Of a stretch of 64,000 nucleotides of DNA, positions 46,001 to 54,600 are shown piece after piece; within the stretch, counting starts at the first letter, position 1, and every line of letters begins with the position of its first letter. The notes under the pieces were generated by a model that saw only the letters and a program-made list of their open reading frames with translations, was not told the origin of the DNA and ran no database searches. The stretch lies in the NCBI GenBank assembly GCA_021014325.1, contig CM037473.1:6265501-6329500 (forward strand), in the 5' to 3' direction. Source of the stretch: Plazaster borealis (taxonomy: Eukaryota; Echinodermata; Asteroidea; Forcipulatida; Labidiasteridae). The position numbers and the translations under genes were made by a program.

Positions 46001-49000
46001 TTTGACCACTCAAGTGTGAAGCACACATTCTCACACAACAGGAAGCTTCTGTTCAAAGTTCGATTTCACAAACTCTATTATTACCTTGAAGATTTCGTTT
46101 TAAACACAAAGTAATAAAAATTGTCTTACTCATTGAATTTCCTTTCATATAATTTAAAAATCATTGAAATCAGCCACTAAATGTCCAAGTTCTTGGTCTT
46201 TGTTTCCCAAGTGTGTTCTGTAAACCCGAACACTTTTTTGCACACAACCATATGGCGCTCCGTAGGTGTTTGGCAATTCGGATCTTTCAACTCCAATTTG
46301 AAGTAATTGCATTATAGCAACCCTATTATATTTAACCACCATTGGAAAGATCCATCTTTCTCTTTCCAATGATGGTAAGCTTGGGTATGGAAGGTAAACA
46401 TGGACAAAACTACAGCTTTTTAACAAATGGCCTTTGTGCTCAAGCTTGAGTGCTTTTTTGTGTGTTATCTAGGGTGAGTCGCCATTGGGCCTCGAGCAGG
46501 GTATAGTGCACAGTCGACTAAAGTCGCCATTGGGGCTGAAAGGGTTAAAAATAACGAGTATCTTCCACATAATTTGAAAGACAAAAGTCACAAATAAATC
46601 AAGTAATTAGTGATATTATAAGTGTAGGCCTAAGACTGTTTCTATCCTGAGGCTAAAATAGTTGAACAATACTGTTAAACCCATGTGGTATCTGCTTACT
46701 CTAACCATTGAAGTCCCCCATGCACTTTAGGACCAAGAAGGCAAAATGGTCTGGCACCGTTTTGTGTAATGAGATTGAGGTATTCATGTCTGTTATAGCA
46801 CATTAGGAACATGACAAACATGGCGGCAGCATAATTAATTTTGATACAAGAGAAAAATGAAATGACAAAATGGAAAAATATGCACAGAGGATCAACAGCA
46901 CAACAAGTGAAAATATGGGTTAAAGATGTACACTATGCAAGATAAAAGAAAGAAAAACAATAACACACAAAATAATCAGTGTTACATGTATGTTACAATA
47001 AAAATACAGTCGCAAACAATAAAGAAATATTCAACAATAGCAATAATTGAAATCATTGATTATGATAACACATCTATAGATCAAATTGGGGGGGGGGACA
47101 AATGACTTAGACTTGAATGAGTCAACTTTCAGTTTCATACACATTGTACAATGCAAAGCAAAACACATAGCTACATGTATAGGCCATTTAACCTGTGACA
47201 TCACATATTGACAAAAGAGCCACAGAGCCTGGATTTCCTGCAGGCATGACTGCATGATTTGTACACAGCTCAACGGAAGAAAACATTAAAATCTTATATT
47301 TGATGGAGATTGCACTGTCTGATTTTAATCAACTTTTGATAAGAAGAAACAGGCACATAGACATGATAGATCTCAAAACTTGTCCAGCTGTTACTTTTAC
47401 AACTCTTGAACTTATGTGGGAATTAGGACACACAATTTCAAATTTCCCACATAACCAGTGCAGTATCTCGCCTGCCAGAAAGGCCCTGGAATGTACAAGG
47501 TTATTCTTTTTGTAAACAAAGGTTACAAATAGAAAGTTTTCTTCCCCCATACAAAGGCCAATCTAAAGACTGACTATATTTGTATGGAATAAACGTTGTG
47601 TCTGAAATAATTTTGAAATGGAACACAAAATATACAGGAAATAGCATTTTTGTAAAATGAATCAAACATAAAACTTTGAGGGATAAACACATCAGAAAAA
47701 CATAATTTATAACCATTTTCCTCAGTGATACAATATGCACACATTATATACAGTGTGTCACTGTGGTCAAGCGGTTAGATTGCAAGACTTGCAATCACAA
47801 GGTTTTGAGTTAGAATCCGGCCAAGCTAATCACTCAGTGACTTCACAATGACTAGAATAAGTATTGTCGTGTACATATAGACCCTACTAAATTACAGTTT
47901 ATAAAATTAATCTGACCTTGAGGAATTTATCAAACTTGAGAAGGGATTCCTTAAGCTGGTATTCTTTCCTGTCAAGTTCTTCTCGTCTCTGTTGCAGACT
48001 CTCCATCTTCATCTGGAACTCCTGAGATTTAAAAAAAAATGTAACAAGATTTGTGTAAAGGATACATACGGTGGCGTTTACTGGCCTATTCCTAGAGAAC
48101 TCGTGTTTTTTTTTTTTTTTATTTTTTTTTACAGCATTCCACTGTGAAATTAACAAAGTCCCATACACTGAAGTGTTGCACAGAATACTGCAGGACTATT
48201 TAGAACTGGCCTGCTATGCTCTCATAGTGTCTTCTTTGTTTTCATGGGGCCATGGAACTACATGTACGTGGAACTATGCTCTTCAAAATTCAACACTCTG
48301 TTGTGGTTGATGGAAGTGGAACTTTTTTTCATTCTTCTAACTCGCACACATTCAATTCAATTCAATTCACTGAATTCAAAGCGACGTTTATTTCCACATA
48401 TTGTCATCAAGAGACAGTCAATATAAATAAATGTGGAGGCACGTTCCAAAAAGCGAGGCTTATCAAGGAACAGCCTACAAAAACAACACAAACCAGCAGC
48501 TTTACAATAGGCGAATAAACAAAATAACACATTCAACAAGTAACAATAACGGTGTGTGTTTATATATGAAAACTAGCAACAGTAGTAAGATGAGATATAA
48601 TTCAATAGGGGAAAAGACCAGTAACAGTAAAGTAGAATAAAAAGAGTTTACTGAAAAACGGCTGGTGGATTAAAGAAGATTTCAGTTTGTGTTTAAAAAG
48701 AGCGAGGGTGATTTACATTCTCAAAGTTATACAGGGAGACTGTTCCAGTTTAGGCCTGAGAACGTAATAAAATGTTGGGAGAGAATGGTTTTAACAGCGG
48801 AATAATAATAATAATTAACCATTTTTATATAGCGCATAACACATAGTGATTAAACATGTCCCTATGCGCTGTAGAGAAAAAAAGACAACAAAACACAAAT
48901 ACAAGATGTACTAGGTTACAAACAAAATGAATGAATTAAATGTTAAATAAGTGCGTCTTTAAAGCAGTCTTAAACTTATCAATGGAATCAATATTTTTCA

Positions 49001-51480
49001 AATGTTCCGGCAGATTGTTCCATAAGGTTGAGGCAGTGTGAGCGAAGCTGTGTTCACCATATGACCTGGTCAAAACTGGTGGAATAACAAACAATTTTTT
49101 CTTATTAGAACGAAGATTTCTTGAAGGTGTGTACAATGTTAACAGCTCTGACAAATAAGTTGGTGCAAAATTATGAAAACATTCGTATGCCAACAACAAC
49201 ATTTTGAATGAAATGCGAGAATGAATGTGAACTTTAAAACAATACCGGGTATTATAACTGCTCTTTAAACTTCCACAATCTGCTGTGGAATTGCATGGAA
49301 ATGCATTAGGCCACATAACAAAAATAAAATTGTTGATTGTCCTTTTATGGGGGGGGGGGGAGTGGAGGTGGGAGCGCTTTTTTATTATTATTTTTTTTAA
49401 ATTTTTGACAGGGCAAAATCTGAAATAAAGAATAAAGAAATCATCACAATCACTATAAAAACAGAGGGTTTGTAGAATGTTGATGTTTTTAATTGCTTTG
49501 TTTTTAAAACTCATTTAACTCATGACATTTTCTGTCAACATTTTCAAAAAACTAAAGCGCAGTGTAGCCTCATTAAATATTTGAAGAATTGTTCTTGTTT
49601 TTCCAACATAAATAACCTTTCTTCAAACATCTTTTCCAACCTAATAGATTTTGAAAAAATATCAGCTGAAAAATCTGAGAGCCCAATTTGACTGAAAAGA
49701 TCATTGAAAAGACCGTAAAAAAAGAGAGAATAATAATATTGGGGTCAGGGGGTGTGGGTTCATAGGGTCTGGTGTTTTTTTACTGATAGAGCAATACACA
49801 TGTTCTTCAAAATTCCACAAAATTCAAACTTTGGGGAATTCTGTGGAATAGATTGGTTTTTGAACAAAGTGAACTGATTGTAGGAGGAAAAAGTCAATGT
49901 CGAGTTTAACAGAATAAAACTTACCTCTTTCTGGGCGGCCAATGCTTGTTCAACCTCAGACATCTCTCTGCGTTTCTCAAGTAATCTGGTCGCTGGGGTC
50001 AGGTGGTCATCTTCACGCTCCGGCATTTTACTAAACAGGGGGGGGGGGATTGAAAACAGACTAAAAAGTTAAATACCCAAGTTTCAGGAAAAAAATAATA
50101 TTTAAGAAAAAACACACTTGATTTTGAGTGATAGCTCTGAAATGCCCAAACAAAATATTGATTTATAATTACCAAGACAGTTTCCTTTGTGGTGGTTTAT
50201 TACTTTGTCCTTGGTTTTGGAACCACATCCCCAAAACAGCCTGACCCTTGAGAGAGTACAATTATAATTTGGCAAAAATATCAACGACCAACATACGAAT
50301 GTGAGAGACACACATGTGTACATGATGGGCAAGTAAATCTATTGCAAATAATACAACGATAAACAAATAATAGAAAAATAATGGAAACAATACAACAGGC
50401 CTGGGATTTCATCTTTGAGAGGGCAATGTCATTTTCATTTTGCAAACGGCACTTCCATTGGAAAATCTTAGAGTAGGCCTATATGGGGAACTTTCAAAGG
50501 GGGTAACAAGGCCAGGATCAGGGCAACAGAACAGAAGCCATAACTTCTGTATAATTCCAGGCCTGAGACAATGAAACAGGAACACTCCATTCTAAGATAG
50601 CAAAGATTAATAAAAGTAAACACTTGTTGCCATCTTTGATTGAACTTTAATTTAGCACAATCTGAGGGGCCCCCAATCTGAGTTTTAAATGCATCCGGGA
50701 AGTTCAAACCCTGAGCCGCAGATGGCAACGAACGTTCAAAATAAACAAATCTGTAGCCCCTTGAACAAGACCAGTGCATTACCAAGAAAGTATTTTTTTA
50801 AAGCTATATTCAGTTTGGAATGAATGAATTAAACTTTATAAAGTGTTAAAAAATAACAGTTAACAGTTATGTAAACAAAACAAAAGATTGGACAATAAAA
50901 TCTAACAATTTAAATTTCTGAAGAAAAAAATACTTGGTCTTGAAACTCGGAAGTTAAGTATTTTTAAATCATCGCCAAAAGCCATACCTCAATTTGGTTG
51001 AACTGTTATAATAATGTTAGCCACTGTAAATTGTTACGAATTTTTGTCCTCCCCGACATGTACACACATGGTACACAGGACTGACATTGACCACATCCAT
51101 GAATTGACAATGACTGTCATGAACTATGAAGGATGACATATCATGAGTTAGTTTACTCATTTTTAAGCTAAATTTTATTGTTTTGATCTTGCAACAAATA
51201 CTCGCTGCAAAGTAACATTGTAAGACATATGCAGCATTTATGCTAATCTATAATATTGTTACTATTTAGCAACTTTATGTTACACAGTCCGCATAGAGAA
51301 TGCACAGTCACATTTACTTCCACTACAACTTACAAGATCAAATTCAAATCAAAGGGGACTAGACAACACACAAATTAAAAATGACGGCTACTTCGATAAA
51401 CACTTCAACAAATGTATCACTTACACGAGGAGCTTGTCCTCAAATGTCGTCCTGAAGTACTCTTCTAAACTCACAGTCAT
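25013..51480 (-). CDS. CFAP73: Coiled-coil axonemal protein, CFAP73/CCDC42 family (nine exons)
   Basis: Exons in coding order, all on the minus strand: 51425-51480, 49925-50030, 47917-48021, 45620-45705, 44286-44457, 43408-43571, 42405-42473, 39047-39131, 25013-25105. They sum to 936 nt (311 residues plus TAG). Every intron is GT-AG and every phase closes. The protein is Glu/Lys/Arg/Gln-rich and almost wholly coiled coil. Family landmarks are EEYFR at residues 6-10, LLEKRRE near 35-41, a KFDKFLK segment, EFHEIREIIARYETLV in exon 5, and WESQW followed by KNTAAKKTLLLG near 230-249. The length matches the family (about 310 residues). CFAP73 (MIA2 in Chlamydomonas) belongs to the MIA complex that regulates inner-arm dynein on axonemal doublets; CCDC42 is a sperm-tail paralogue. 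The EDDHLTP and QALAAQKE stretches favour CFAP73, but a pre-duplication ancestor is possible. The last intron (25106-39046) is 13.9 kb of repeats. Its start lies 187 bp from the divergent NIPSNAP start. Confidence 0.9.
25218..25590 (-). mobile_element. MITE family A, copy 4
   Basis: TTAAAGGTATCTTACACGTT to CAGTGCCTTTAA. Lies in the last CFAP73-like intron, about 110 bp upstream of the last exon. Together with copies 1, 6 and 7 it shares the TATCTTACACG-type end, a subfamily marker. Confidence 0.88.
25660..25810. repeat. Interspersed repeat N, copy 1
   Basis: GCATGATATTTGGTCCTT, GTAGGACATTTTTAT and ACAAGGACTGACCTACATGT recur near 27409-27475 and 40650-40720, and in reverse at 54080-54275. No termini defined. 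Confidence 0.6.
25941..26232. mobile_element. Foldback MITE family F, copy 2
   Basis: AAAGATATTTGGCTATAGGG and CCATCGCAGATTTG at the left are inverted as CAAATCTGCGATGGCCCTAT and AGCCAAATATCTTTC at the right. The outer TGTGCCTTTGGTGATCAAGC also pairs. Arms about 110-130 bp. Confidence 0.88.
26475..26717. mobile_element. Foldback MITE family E, copy 1 (near-perfect 90-bp arms)
   Basis: GGGCCCAATTTCATAGAGCT at the left, exactly inverted at the right. Arms stay almost identical for about 90 bp (through GGATTACCAACCAAATTTCC). The near-perfect arms suggest a young insertion or arm correction. Confidence 0.92.
26718..27020. repeat. Repeat family L with CRE-like TGACGTCA
   Basis: GGTCAAAAGAAGGTTGCTCA with TTGGCCCATC at the left is loosely inverted at the right (GGCCAATGAACAACCTCATT). 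TGACGTCA occurs at 26835-26842 and 27005-27012. A related unit is at 54635-54805, and weaker ones at 38640-38800 and 975-1040. Confidence 0.7.
27024..27080. repeat. Perfect 19-bp hairpin flanked by 7-bp direct repeats
   Basis: CATTGATCTCTATTATATT (27032-27050) is exactly inverted at 27055-27073 with loop GACT. GGTCCAC lies directly outside on both sides (27024-27030 and 27074-27080), as a target duplication would. Confidence 0.8.
27081..27870. other. Intronic stretch with repeat N copy 2
   Basis: 27409-27475 repeats the GGCATGATATTTGGTCCTT unit. The rest is unrecognised. Confidence 0.45.
27871..28247 (-). mobile_element. MITE family A, copy 5
   Basis: TTAAAGGCGTCGTACGCGTT to GTACGATGCCTTTAA, TTAA at both ends, in the last CFAP73-like intron. 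Confidence 0.88.
28731..29000 (+). mobile_element. tRNA-derived SINE, 3'-truncated
   Basis: Head GACGTAGCCGAGCGGTTAAG (A box) and GGGTTCGAGTCCCGG (B box), with a class II tRNA-like long variable region. The body shares CTTGTGTCC-like, GGTCCCATGT and AACCCCGGTGTTTCTGG blocks with the 61406-61799 copy. The LINE-like tail is missing. It is not an intact tRNA: the acceptor arms do not pair and the body continues. Confidence 0.85.
29192..29565 (-). mobile_element. MITE family A, copy 6
   Basis: TTAAAGGTATCTTACACGTT to CAGTGCCTTTAA, TTAA at both ends. Close to copy 4 in sequence. Confidence 0.88.
29566..30341. other. Intronic stretch; nothing recognised
   Basis: No exon of the CFAP73-like gene or other repeat recognised. 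Confidence 0.4.
30342..30502. mobile_element. Foldback MITE family D, copy 3
   Basis: GGGGTCGATTTCACAAAGCT to TTTTGTGAAATCGACCCC. CCTAGGCAATGCTAAGAGAT pairs with ATCTCTTAGCATTGCCTAGG, so the arms fold for almost the whole element. The best-preserved D copy. Confidence 0.92.
30503..31284. other. Intronic stretch; no gene
   Basis: 31200-31275 (TTGTAAAGGCAATATTGCCA) has a diverged relative at 32665-32725, part of a larger old duplication. One CRE-like TGACGTCA at 30856-30863. Confidence 0.4.
31285..31648. mobile_element. MITE family B, copy 3
   Basis: TTAAAGGAACGTTACAGAAC to TTCTGTAATGTTCCTTTAA, a clear inverted pair with TTAA at both ends. Interior matches family B (TTTTTCACTATTTTCTCGTG). Confidence 0.88.
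31645..31830. repeat. TTAA-starting repeat, also at 32729-32870
   Basis: TTAAAGGGATAAAAATCATT shares its TTAA with the end of MITE B copy 3. The following ATCCACACCATATCATTTGT and CAAACTGGGTGGTCAT recur at 32729-32870. Right end not defined. Confidence 0.65.
31831..32931. other. Intronic stretch with diverged duplications
   Basis: 32660-32870 is a diverged direct repeat of 31200-31760 with the intervening MITE B missing. Nothing else recognised. Confidence 0.45.
33240..33440. repeat. Clustered GGGTCA/TGACC motifs
   Basis: GGGTCAGGTTGACC, GACCCTTTTCTGGGTCA, GGGTCATAGTGACTC and GACCCGGATCC lie within 200 bp. They form overlapping imperfect palindromes resembling nuclear-receptor half-sites. 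Part of the segmental duplication, so repeat-derived. Confidence 0.6.
33501..33883 (+). mobile_element. MITE family A, copy 7
   Basis: TTAAAGGCACTGAACATGTT to GTGTACGATACATTTAA. Starts the second unit of the 32932-34252 duplication. Confidence 0.87.
34254..34445. repeat. Second copy of the 1049-1165 repeat, interrupted
   Basis: CCTCGTCCCCAAGGTGTG to AGTCTGGCTG matches 1049-1165 except for the 73-bp insert at 34353-34425. Confidence 0.85.
34353..34425 (-). mobile_element. 5'-truncated LINE 3' tail (73 bp) with GTAT target repeat
   Basis: On the minus strand it ends GGCTGAATAAACCATTCTAT with a TTCT repeat, like CR1/L2 3' ends. GTAT occurs on both sides (34349-34352 and 34426-34429). The uninterrupted site is preserved at 1140-1150 (CGTATGCAAAC). 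Confidence 0.78.
34446..36654. other. Intronic stretch; nothing recognised
   Basis: Contains a (TG)n/(G)n run at about 34850-34877. No exon or defined repeat recognised. Confidence 0.4.
36655..37029. mobile_element. MITE family C, copy 3
   Basis: TTAAAGGCAAAGTATACCTT to AAGTACATACCCTCCCTTTAA, TTAA both ends. Interior has CGCAAATCTGGAGAGGTTATG and GCTGCAGTGCTTCTTACCAA, as in family C. Confidence 0.8.
37030..38041. other. Intronic stretch with an old family E relative
   Basis: 37738-38000 starts GGGGCCAAATTTCATGGG and has CTTAAT/TTAGTAA and AAGCTTATGC motifs like a badly decayed family E foldback. The remainder is unrecognised. Confidence 0.4.
38042..38181. repeat. Imperfect tandem duplication of about 70 bp
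   Basis: CACAGTGACTTGACATAA then TGTGACTTTCTT and GTTTTCTCA then CTTTAA occur twice (38045-38113 and 38126-38180). Confidence 0.8.
38290..38302. promoter_or_regulatory. CTCF-like motif
   Basis: CTGCCACCTAGTG resembles the CTCF core in reverse orientation (CACTAGGTGGCAG). It lies in the 13.9-kb CFAP73-like intron. A single motif match in 64 kb has little weight. Confidence 0.25.
38640..38800. repeat. Diverged repeat family L member
   Basis: CATATAAGCATTGACGACAT, CCACCATCTCAGAGG and GGATCAGCCAATT parallel the family L copy at 26825-26930. Heavily diverged. Confidence 0.5.
39132..41307. other. Intron 7 of the CFAP73-like gene: fragments of repeats N and E
   Basis: 40640-40830 carries repeat N (TGATATTTGGTCCTTTGAAA). 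39640-40205 carries TTTGCTTAGCA-type and TGAAATTGGGCCATGG motifs of old family E copies. 41195-41245 looks like a LINE 3' tail (AATAAATGAATAAATAAATG). No exon recognised. Confidence 0.5.
41308..42238. mobile_element. Foldback MITE family E, copy 2, split by element H
   Basis: The left part GGGCCAAATTTCATAGAGCT to CAGCCCTATGAAATT is followed, after a 754-bp insert, by the last bases TTGTCCCC. Removing the insert restores TATGAAATTG-CCC as in other E copies. Confidence 0.78.
41479..42232. mobile_element. Element H: perfect 30-bp TIRs and internal copies of the terminal motif
   Basis: 41481-41510 (TTCGTCAGCAATTTCACGAA and 10 more) is exactly inverted at 42201-42230. AATT flanks both sides (41479-41482, 42229-42232), consistent with a short target repeat, though AATT overlaps the TIR symmetry. 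The subterminal motif TTTCACGAAGNGCCAAAAA recurs in direct orientation near 41671, 41774, 41832, 41919 and 41981. A longer unit (GGCACRGTGCCAA then CCGGCTTTTGCG) occurs twice, 146 bp apart. No transposase frame. Confidence 0.9.
42599..43150. repeat. Three tandem G-rich units of 168-173 bp
   Basis: GCAAAGACATAATTTGGTGG starts at 42649 and 42817, and a variant at 42990. Each unit has GGGGCTATTTAATGTA-like, CGAATCATTCA, TATCTCAT and a long G-run, then CCTCCCTGACCACCC and TCTGGTTA-CCCGGGCAAGC. The third ends TTACATCGCTGG, faintly like a hAT terminus. Intron 6 of the CFAP73-like gene. Confidence 0.88.
43728..43815 (+). mobile_element. SINE head fragment (tRNA-like)
   Basis: GTCGTGGCCAAGCGGTCTCG (A box) and GGATTCAAATTCCGGTC (B box) with CATGACACTTG after it, as in the SINEs at 61.7 and 62.3 kb. 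Only the head remains. Confidence 0.7.
44672..44868. mobile_element. One arm of the long foldback MITE (solo half)
   Basis: TTAAAGGGACACGTTGCCTT to GGCCATTTTGTGGAGTCAA matches 19676-19872 closely. The second arm is absent; after it comes CTATTTACTATTTTT and unrelated sequence. Confidence 0.88.
44869..45600. other. Intronic stretch after the half foldback
   Basis: CTATTTACTATTTT near 44867 is inverted near 45325-45340 (AAAATAGTAAATAG), possibly the ends of another element. 45460-45485 (GATATAATAAAGATTAATTG) looks like a LINE 3' tail. Confidence 0.45.
45706..47189. other. Intronic stretch; no defined repeat
   Basis: Only AT-rich DNA and a short inverted pair near 46330-46375 (ATTGGAAAGATCC and TTTCCAATGATGG). 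Nothing recognised. Confidence 0.4.
47190..47545. repeat. Diverged copy of the 8263-8717 repeat
   Basis: TTTCCTGCAGGCATG, CAACGGAAGAAAACATTA, CAACTTTTGATAAG and TTTTTGTAAACAAAGGTTAC follow the order seen at 8411-8545 and 10165-10200. The frame of the other copies is broken here. Confidence 0.7.
47757..47870 (+). mobile_element. SINE head, tRNA-like
   Basis: TGTCACTGTGGTCAAGCGGT with TAGATTGCAAGACTTGCAAT (an anticodon-stem-like pairing) and a degenerate B box, GAGTTAGAATCCGG. B-box decay and no acceptor pairing argue against a working tRNA. Confidence 0.55.
48801..49290 (-). pseudogene. LINE reverse transcriptase C-terminus with GCGCTATATAAA tail
   Basis: Minus-strand translation gives RISFKMLLLAYECFHNFAPT, YLSELLTLYTPSRNLRSNKK, YGEHSFAHTASTLWNNLP and FKTALKTHLFNI before a stop near 48945. 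These are the last conserved blocks of CR1/L2-like LINE ORF2. The 3' side ends GCGCTATATAAAAATGG and an (ATT)n tail near 48805. 5' truncated by about 49290. Intron 2 of the CFAP73-like gene. Confidence 0.88.
49291..49924. other. Intronic stretch; nothing recognised
   Basis: G-run and T-rich tracts at 49350-49400; otherwise unremarkable. Confidence 0.4.
50400..50545. repeat. Interspersed repeat M, copy 1
   Basis: GGATTTCATCTTTGAGAGGG, TCATTTTCATTTTGC and AACAAGGCCAGGATCAGGGC correspond to 53652-53775. Termini undefined. Confidence 0.7.
50546..51424. other. Rest of CFAP73-like intron 1; nothing recognised
   Basis: A LINE-tail-like GAATGAATTAAACTTTATAA lies at 50821-50840. No exon or defined element. 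Confidence 0.4.
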
Positions 51481-51667
51481 CTTGACAATTATTTCTTTGA
51501 CTAAACAAATTTAAAATGAAGAAAATACGGTTAAATTTCTCAATAGTAAATCTTCCAAAGCAGCACGAAGTCCTTTCCGTGTAAAATCACTTAGCAACAC
51601 GACTTGATTGGCGAATATCTAGCACTTGGTGGCGCTCTACTCACCTCTGCCAAAAACTTCTGCAAAA
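51481..51667. promoter_or_regulatory. Probable bidirectional promoter, CFAP73-like/NIPSNAP
   Basis: Only 187 bp separate the two divergent start codons, so both promoters and both 5' UTRs must lie here unless there are upstream non-coding exons. No TATA box is obvious. TTAGCAACAC at 51591-51600, read on the minus strand, contains GTTGCTAA, which resembles half of an X-box bound by RFX factors. RFX control is common for ciliary genes such as CFAP73, but a half-site is weak evidence. GGTGGCGCTC at 51629-51638 is a local GC-rich block. Confidence 0.7.
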
Positions 51668-54600
51668 ATGGCGATTAATGGACGGAATTTGCTATTTCGC
51701 TCTTCACAGTTTCTACGGAATGCGGGGATTGTTAAACATGCACAGGCTCTGCAAAGGTACATTTTACAGAAAACATTTTAGATTTATATCTCAGTCACTT
51801 TCAATGGGTTAGCATCGGTGGTACAACTAAAATAAGATTTTCAATTTTGGCAAAAGTCTGTTCACACTATCGTAACTCCAGGATGAACTCACTGTGACCC
51901 CTGTACTGACTGTGTATAGTGCAAACAAACAAAAAATTGTCTCTCTTCTTGGGGCGTGTGGGGCGATTTCATGAGAGGCTTTGATTTTGAATAAATCTGG
52001 GCCCAGTTTCATTGAGGTGCATAGCTCAAAGAGTAGCTAAGCACAACAAAGTTATGCTTACCAGAAGAAGGTTACCAGGCACCAGGCAAAATACACACAG
52101 TGTGAATGTCACCTTTTTTACCAATCCATCTTCCCTCCTGGACTGGAGACGGAGTCCTTCCTTGGCATCTAATTTATCGTCATGTGACTGGCATCCCATA
52201 TTCTGTTTAGCAGTACCAGTAATGGAGGTTTCTATCTACCTCCATCTGTCCATGGCAGTAGGAGCACATAAAAAAATGAAGGCTTTGTTTAGTTGGCCCT
52301 CTTTTCATTTCAAGTTTTTGGGGGGACATGTTAAAGTGCCAATTTCTTTTTAAATTTAATGTCAAATAATAATTGGGAAAATTGTCCGTATCTGGACGCC
52401 ACGGCCCGCCACTTTCTAAGGGATTGTTAGATTTGTTCAATGGATGCTGGACTTTATATCAATTTTTTTTACTATTCCTCTTGAGGAATTGGTAGCTAAA
52501 ACTCTTAATTTTTACCTTTAAAAAGGAAAATTTAAGCGCACATTTCAAATTTGGCTTAATTCTGCGCCGCATTCCCATGTTTGAAGAAAGGTTATTCATG
52601 TTGGCAAAAACAAGAAAAACTCTTCAAATATTTACTTAGGCTACAGTGCGTTTAAGTTTTTTGAAAATGTTTACAGAAAATTTCATCTTGGAGTTAAATG
52701 GGTTTAACAAAACAATTAATAACATAGTGATTTGATGGTTTTTGTATAAATAGTTTATGTCAACAAAACTCAATTAAAAAAATGTATAAAAAAAACACCC
52801 ATCCCCCAGAAAAAAGGACACTCAACAATGTTTTTATTTTTTGTGGCCTATAATGTATATTTTGCTGGTAAGCCAGCAGAACGTTTAGTGCCCTCTTTGA
52901 CGCATAAACAAGTAGCCACACCGACATTATATTACAGAAGAATTCTTTCACATCATCATGGCCAAGAGGAAACAATGCCCCTTAAAAACGATACGCTTCG
53001 CAATCGAATCATTCACAGCTTTTTTTATTTTATTTTTTTATTTTAGGACTGAGTGAGGCTTACCATAAAAAAACAGAGAAAAATATGGCACACATAATAA
53101 TTTCAGTATCAATTAAAAGTTAATGCCTTTCGGGTAAAATTTACTCCACAACATTAAAGTATCGTTCATTGCATTGCAAATTGCGATTTGTTGATTTTGG
53201 GATGTGCCAGAGGGCCTGTGTTGGCTATAGATCTGATTATGGCCAGTGCGCGCGTGCAGTAACTGGGTTAGAGTTCATAATTCCATGAACAGCGACAGGC
53301 CCTCTATGATCATGACAACAGTCCCCCTTAACATGTAAATAATATAACTGTTGACTTTTCACTGATTTCAGACCGTACTCTAAAGACAATCAGAACGAGG
53401 GATGGCTGAAAAACCTGCTGCATGTCAAGAAAGTAGAACCAGCAAAGGCGGCACATTCAGAAGCGCTCACCAATAAAGAAGTTGTATATGAAATGCAGAG
53501 TAAGTCATTGATCCTTTCTCTTGATACGTTCCTGTCAAAGTCTCCAATCATGCACAGGTTTTGTTTTGCTTTGTTCTTTTTTTGTTTTTTTGCAGACATC
53601 AATGTTCTGAGTATAGAACCAAGCATGCCCAGACGGGTTCTAATGAAGGCTTGGAATTTCATCTTTGAGAGGGCAAGGCCATTTTCATTTTGCCAGGGGT
53701 ACTTCCCTTGGAAACTTTTAAAGTCTATATGAACACTTTGAAGGGGCACCAAGGCCATGACCAGGGCAATGGAGGCCATGCCTAGCCTGTGTAGTTCCTG
53801 CCACGCTAATGTTGCTCAAACCAAAATCCAAAATGTCTTGTGGATTCTGTTTAAAGTAGATCTCCAAAGTCAAAGGACCTGTCAAAAAGGTCACCAGATC
53901 TGATATTGATATTTGCACCTGTGGGTTTTTAGTTTTTACATTTTTTGTATTTATCTGTTTCCTTTCTTCTGTTTTCTTTCAGTACATAATATCAAACCGG
54001 ACAGAATGAGAGATTATATTCAAGCATCGTAAGTATTTAATTTATCAACGCAAATTTTACTAAGGTCTAGTATCGTGATATAGATGCAGGCATGATATTT
54101 TTCCGACTTTAGTCTGATTTCCGATTTATTTGCCCTAGGAAAAATTGTTATTTAAAATAAGGCCTGAAAAGTCTATTAGAGCCTACACCATGTGTATGCA
54201 TAGGTCAGCCCTTGTAGTTGTAGTGGATAAAATGTTCCTACTTTTTTCCAAGGGCCAAATATCATGCCTGTATTTATTGTGTGACTGTGTGTGTACCCAA
54301 TGATGCTTACCCATAACTTAAGATGGTTCAAATCATCAGTGAACAATTACCCTTTTAATATAGCAAAATGCTACACAAAATGTATCAGCTGCGGCTCAAA
54401 AATCATATTTTTTAACACAATATGAGTATTCAGTGTGCATACAACATGCAGAAACAATTTCGTCTGCAGTAATTTTGAATAGCAAAATATTCAGACTGAA
54501 CATGTTTTGCACACCGCGAATGTTAATATTAAGCAGCAAATGATGATTTATGAATTGCAACGGATAGATTTTGTGTAGCTTGCTGTGCTATTCAAGGGAA

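Noticed and set aside
48936..49514. 192-residue frame as a host gene
   Set aside because: Its C-terminal half is a LINE reverse transcriptase tail and the N-terminal part has no homology and runs through a poly-G/poly-T tract.
51592..51598. Full RFX X-box in the bidirectional promoter
   Set aside because: Only a half-site is visible, so I mention it inside the promoter entry and do not call a site.
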